Assembly: GCA_023428365.1 (NCBI GenBank)
Contig: JAEYYQ010000188.1
Location: 1-24,676, forward strand
Length of the DNA: 24,676 nt
Direction: 5' to 3'
Origin: Pseudomonadota bacterium
Lineage (GTDB): Bacteria > Pseudomonadota > Alphaproteobacteria > Rhizobiales > Hyphomicrobiaceae
The first letter of the stretch is position 1. Every line of letters begins with the position of its first letter. The notes under the pieces are model-generated. The model was not told where the DNA came from. It saw only the letters and a list, made by a program, of their open reading frames with translations, and did no database searches. This document shows, in pieces, positions 22,449 to 24,676 of the stretch. The translations under genes and the position numbers were made by a program.

Positions 22449-23204
22449 ATGACCGACGACGCATCGGAGTTTGGCGGTCGTGTCGCGCTGGTGACTGGCG
22501 GAGCACGGGGCATCGGCAGGGCGTGCTGTCTCAGGCTGGCTCGCGGAGGCGCTAAGATTGCTCTCAACTACGTCGGGAATGATGTCGCTGCTGCCGAGGC
22601 CAAGGCGTTGGTAGAAGCTGCCGGCGGCGTTTGCGAGCTGTTCCGTGCTGATATCGGCGACGAGACGGCCTTCGCTCGGGCAGTCAGTGCGGCTCGTGAA
22701 AAGCTCGGTCCGATTTCTCTTCTGGTCGCCTGTGCTGGCACGACCAGCGTGCATGATCATGGCGAACTGACGCTTGAGACATGGCGCGAGACGATGCGCG
22801 TGAATCTCGACGGAACGTTCATTTCCATCAATCAAGTCAAAGATGACATGCTGGCCCGAGGCTTTGGGCGCATCGTCTGTCTGAGTTCAATTGCAGCCGT
22901 AAGCGCACGCGCCCGGCAGATCGACTACGCGGCAGCAAAGGCAGGCATCCTGGGGATGATGCGGTGCTATGCGCAGGCGTTGGGGCCTACGGTCCGCGTC
23001 AATGCGGTGATGCCGGGACTGACTGATACCGACATGGTCCGGCAATTGGATCAGAGCCTGCTTCCGGCACGGATCGCAGCCATGCCGATGCAGCGCCTTG
23101 GCGCACCGTCGGACATAGCCGAAGCCGTTGCGTTTCTCCTGTCGGAGCGCTCGGCATTCATCACAGGCCATACGATGATCGTGAGTGGGGGCGAGGTGAT
23201 GTAG
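22449..23204 (+). CDS. SDR-family dehydrogenase/reductase
   Basis: A 251-residue classical short-chain dehydrogenase. The cofactor motif TGGARGIG lies at residues 16-23. Asn119, Ser146/147, Tyr160 and Lys164 (DYAAAK) form the catalytic tetrad, and PGLTDTDM and the C-terminal ITGHTMIVSGGEVM complete the fold. The usual NNAG motif is changed to ACAG near 94-97. It should oxidise or reduce a polyol, sugar or keto-acid with NAD(P). It is the first gene of the rightward operon, 64 bp before the RLP gene, and divergent from the GntR regulator. Its likely job is to produce the keto-acid that the DUF1537 kinase phosphorylates, an inference from neighbourhood. Confidence 0.92.
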   Translation: MTDDASEFGGRVALVTGGARGIGRACCLRLARGGAKIALNYVGNDVAAAEAKALVEAAGGVCELFRADIGDETAFARAVSAAREKLGPISLLVACAGTTSVHDHGELTLETWRETMRVNLDGTFISINQVKDDMLARGFGRIVCLSSIAAVSARARQIDYAAAKAGILGMMRCYAQALGPTVRVNAVMPGLTDTDMVRQLDQSLLPARIAAMPMQRLGAPSDIAEAVAFLLSERSAFITGHTMIVSGGEVM

Positions 23205-23244
23205 CTCGACAGCACGCAGCGCATGTCATCAAGCACACCAAAAG

Positions 23245-23256
23245 ATCATACCTTTA
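23245..23256 (+). promoter_or_regulatory. Second copy of the ATCATACCTTTA operator word
   Basis: This is identical over 12 bp to 22389-22400 and ends 12 bp before the RLP start codon. It suggests the same regulator acts directly on the RLP gene. An ATTGTCG word is also shared: it lies at 22374-22380 near the first copy and 23260-23266 just after this one. Confidence 0.55.
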
Positions 23257-23268
23257 TAGATTGTCGCC

Positions 23269-24528
23269 ATGACTGACGAAATCCGCGCCCATTATCTGAT
23301 CGAGACGCCGCTTCCTATCGCACAGGCAGCGGCAGCGATCGCGGGCGAGCAATCGACCGGAACGTTCATGAAGCTGGCGTCGGAAACTGACGCCATGTCT
23401 GCTCGCGCGGCAGCGCGCGTCGCGCGCATCGAGAGGATTGCGGAAGTCGCCAGCCCAAGTCTGCCCGGCGCGCGTGCTTCGTCGCGTGGTCGCTACAGCC
23501 AGGCGCGCATCGAGATTGTCTGGCCCTACGCCAACATCGGCCCCGATCTGCAAACGCTGATGGCAACCGTTTGCGGCAATCTCAGCGAACTGAGCGAACT
23601 GTCCGGTATTCGCCTGTTGGATATCGAGCTACCTGAAGTTTTCATCAAAGCGTTTCCAGGGCCGCGCTACGGCATCGAGGGTACGCGTGCACGGTTTGAC
23701 CTGAAAGGTCTTCCCGCTATCGGCACGATCGTGAAGCCGAGCATCGGGATGCTGCCCGAGGAAACAGCGGCGGCCGTCGCGGCGTTTGCCGAACGCTCGA
23801 TCGATTTCATTAAGGACGACGAACTCAGCGCCAATCCACTTTACGCGCCGCTTGAAGCGCGCATAGCGGCGGTCATGAACACCATCGACCGGCATGCGGA
23901 CAAGACCGGCAAGCGCGTGATGTACGCGTTCAACATCACTGGCGATCTGGACCATATGCGGCGTGGCGCCGAAGCGATCCTCAACGCCGGCGGCGATTGC
24001 GCGATGCTCAGTCTGAACTGGGTCGGCACGCCCGCCGTTCTTGCCCTTCGTCGCGAGTTTCCGCTGTTCATTCACGGTCATCGCAATGGTTGGGGACTGT
24101 TCTCGCGGGCTCCGATGCTCGGGCTCGATTATTGCGTCTACCAAAAGATTCACCGGCTGGCGGGTGTCGACCACATCCACGTGAATGGCTTGCGCAACAA
24201 GTTTTCTGAGAGCGATGAGTCTGTGCTGGCCTCCGCGCAGGCATGCATGACGCCGCTCTATGACGGCGATCCGCGAGTCATGCCAGTGTTTTCCAGCGCG
24301 CAAACGGTTCTGCAGGTTCACGACACCTACGCGGCGCTCGGATCAACCGACCTCATCTATGCGTGCGGCGGCGGCATTGTCGGCCATCCGGATGGCATCG
24401 CGGAGGGAACGCGCGCGTTGCGCGCCGCATGGGATGCGGCCCGCGCCGGAATTTCACTGGAGGTCGCAGCACGCAACCACTCCGGCCTGCAAAAGGCCAT
24501 CGATACGTTCAAGCGGCACATCAAATAG
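23269..24528 (+). CDS. RuBisCO-like protein (form IV), probable sugar-acid phosphate decarboxylase/hydrolase
   Basis: This 419-residue RuBisCO large-chain homologue keeps most active-site positions (spinach number in brackets): Glu27 (60), Thr32 (65), Asn104 (123), Lys156 (175), Lys182 of IKDDE (carbamylated 201), Asp184 (203), Glu185 (204), His271 (294), Arg272 (295), His304 (327), loop-6 Lys311 (334) and Ser342 (379). Lys177 is replaced by Ser158, and the Ser-Gly-Gly after 379 reads Ser-Ser-Ala. It is therefore not a CO2-fixing RuBisCO, but metal and carbamate chemistry should survive. Known relatives beside DUF1537 kinases act on 3-oxo-isoapionate 4-phosphate (OiaX decarboxylase, OiaT transcarboxylase/hydrolase). 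Others handle methionine salvage, but no mtn genes are seen here. No Shine-Dalgarno precedes the ATG. Confidence 0.92.
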   Translation: MTDEIRAHYLIETPLPIAQAAAAIAGEQSTGTFMKLASETDAMSARAAARVARIERIAEVASPSLPGARASSRGRYSQARIEIVWPYANIGPDLQTLMATVCGNLSELSELSGIRLLDIELPEVFIKAFPGPRYGIEGTRARFDLKGLPAIGTIVKPSIGMLPEETAAAVAAFAERSIDFIKDDELSANPLYAPLEARIAAVMNTIDRHADKTGKRVMYAFNITGDLDHMRRGAEAILNAGGDCAMLSLNWVGTPAVLALRREFPLFIHGHRNGWGLFSRAPMLGLDYCVYQKIHRLAGVDHIHVNGLRNKFSESDESVLASAQACMTPLYDGDPRVMPVFSSAQTVLQVHDTYAALGSTDLIYACGGGIVGHPDGIAEGTRALRAAWDAARAGISLEVAARNHSGLQKAIDTFKRHIK

Positions 24529-24562
24529 CCGCGTTCAACACGGGAACAGGGAACGCACAGCT

Positions 24563-24676
24563 ATGGTCAATCGCCTCCAAAACAAGATCGCACTCGTCTT
24601 CGGTGCGGGCTCCGTTGGCGAAGGATGGGGGAACGGAAAGGCATCTGCCGTGCTTTATGCGCGCGAGGGGGCAAAG
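24563..24676 (+). CDS. SDR-family oxidoreductase, N-terminal part (cut by window edge)
   Basis: The first 38 codons of a gene starting at an ATG with AGGGA upstream, 34 bp after the RLP stop. The sequence NKIALVFGAGSVGEGWGNGKA is an SDR nucleotide-binding start in which the usual TGxxxGIG loop is enlarged, a variant SDR clade. YAREGAK follows, as expected for the first helix. It belongs to the same operon as the RLP and would be a second dehydrogenase of the pathway. The catalytic residues lie outside the window. Confidence 0.85.
   Translation, partial: MVNRLQNKIALVFGAGSVGEGWGNGKASAVLYAREGAK

Noticed and set aside
23269..24528. True CO2-fixing RuBisCO or a methionine-salvage MtnW
   Set aside because: The Lys177 position and the Gly-Gly phosphate loop are changed, no phosphoribulokinase or mtn genes are seen, and the neighbour is a DUF1537 kinase.

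Overview
The window reads as chromosomal DNA from an alphaproteobacterium, most likely of the order Hyphomicrobiales (Bradyrhizobium/Afipia-like). This rests on the moderately high GC, the C-P lyase layout with a DUF1045 partner, the UbiA and PPK2 protein types, and a CHAP-like secreted protein of a style I associate with that group. I could not run a taxonomic search. I see no tRNA, rRNA, CRISPR array, insertion sequence or phage gene.

Region 1 (1-2480) holds the 5' end of a TonB-dependent siderophore receptor leaving the left edge, a Sel1-repeat protein upstream of it on the same strand, a 472-bp stretch without a convincing gene, and a small CYTH/triphosphate tunnel protein.

Region 2 (2591-13523) is a carbon-phosphorus lyase locus. 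phnGHIJKLMN run leftwards with 4-nt or similar overlaps. phnC, phnD and a single phnE run rightwards, followed by an adducin-type 'aldolase'. The divergent promoter between phnG and phnC carries four 7-mers at exact 11-bp steps, the signature of a Pho box, so the locus should respond to phosphate starvation. PhnCDE import phosphonates, PhnGHIL join them to ribose phosphate, PhnM removes pyrophosphate, PhnJ with PhnK breaks the C-P bond, and PhnN finishes at PRPP. No phnP is visible. A two-His (2H) phosphoesterase, DUF1045, lies tail to tail with phnN and may take the PhnP step. Strong stem-loops sit between phnC and phnD and between phnD and phnE, flanking the binding-protein gene.

Region 3 (13731-16936) holds a two-gene membrane module, a GT-C-like polytopic protein overlapping a UbiA-family prenyltransferase, and a convergent class III-like polyphosphate kinase 2.

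Region 4 (17126-20198) holds a Gfo/Idh/MocA dehydrogenase and an acyl-CoA dehydrogenase in one apparent operon ending in a long hairpin, then a secreted basic CHAP-like protein.

Region 5 (20259 to the end) is the most interesting. A GntR/FCD regulator and a DUF1537 sugar-acid kinase are transcribed leftwards. Divergently, an SDR dehydrogenase, a RuBisCO-like protein (RLP) and a second SDR, cut by the window edge, run rightwards. A 12-bp word is shared by the divergent promoter and the RLP upstream region, so one regulator probably controls both. The kinase plus RLP pairing resembles the 3-oxo-isoapionate (apionate) pathways, but the two SDRs and the absence of the usual lactonase or oxidoisomerase in view leave the substrate open. 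The system continues beyond the right edge.
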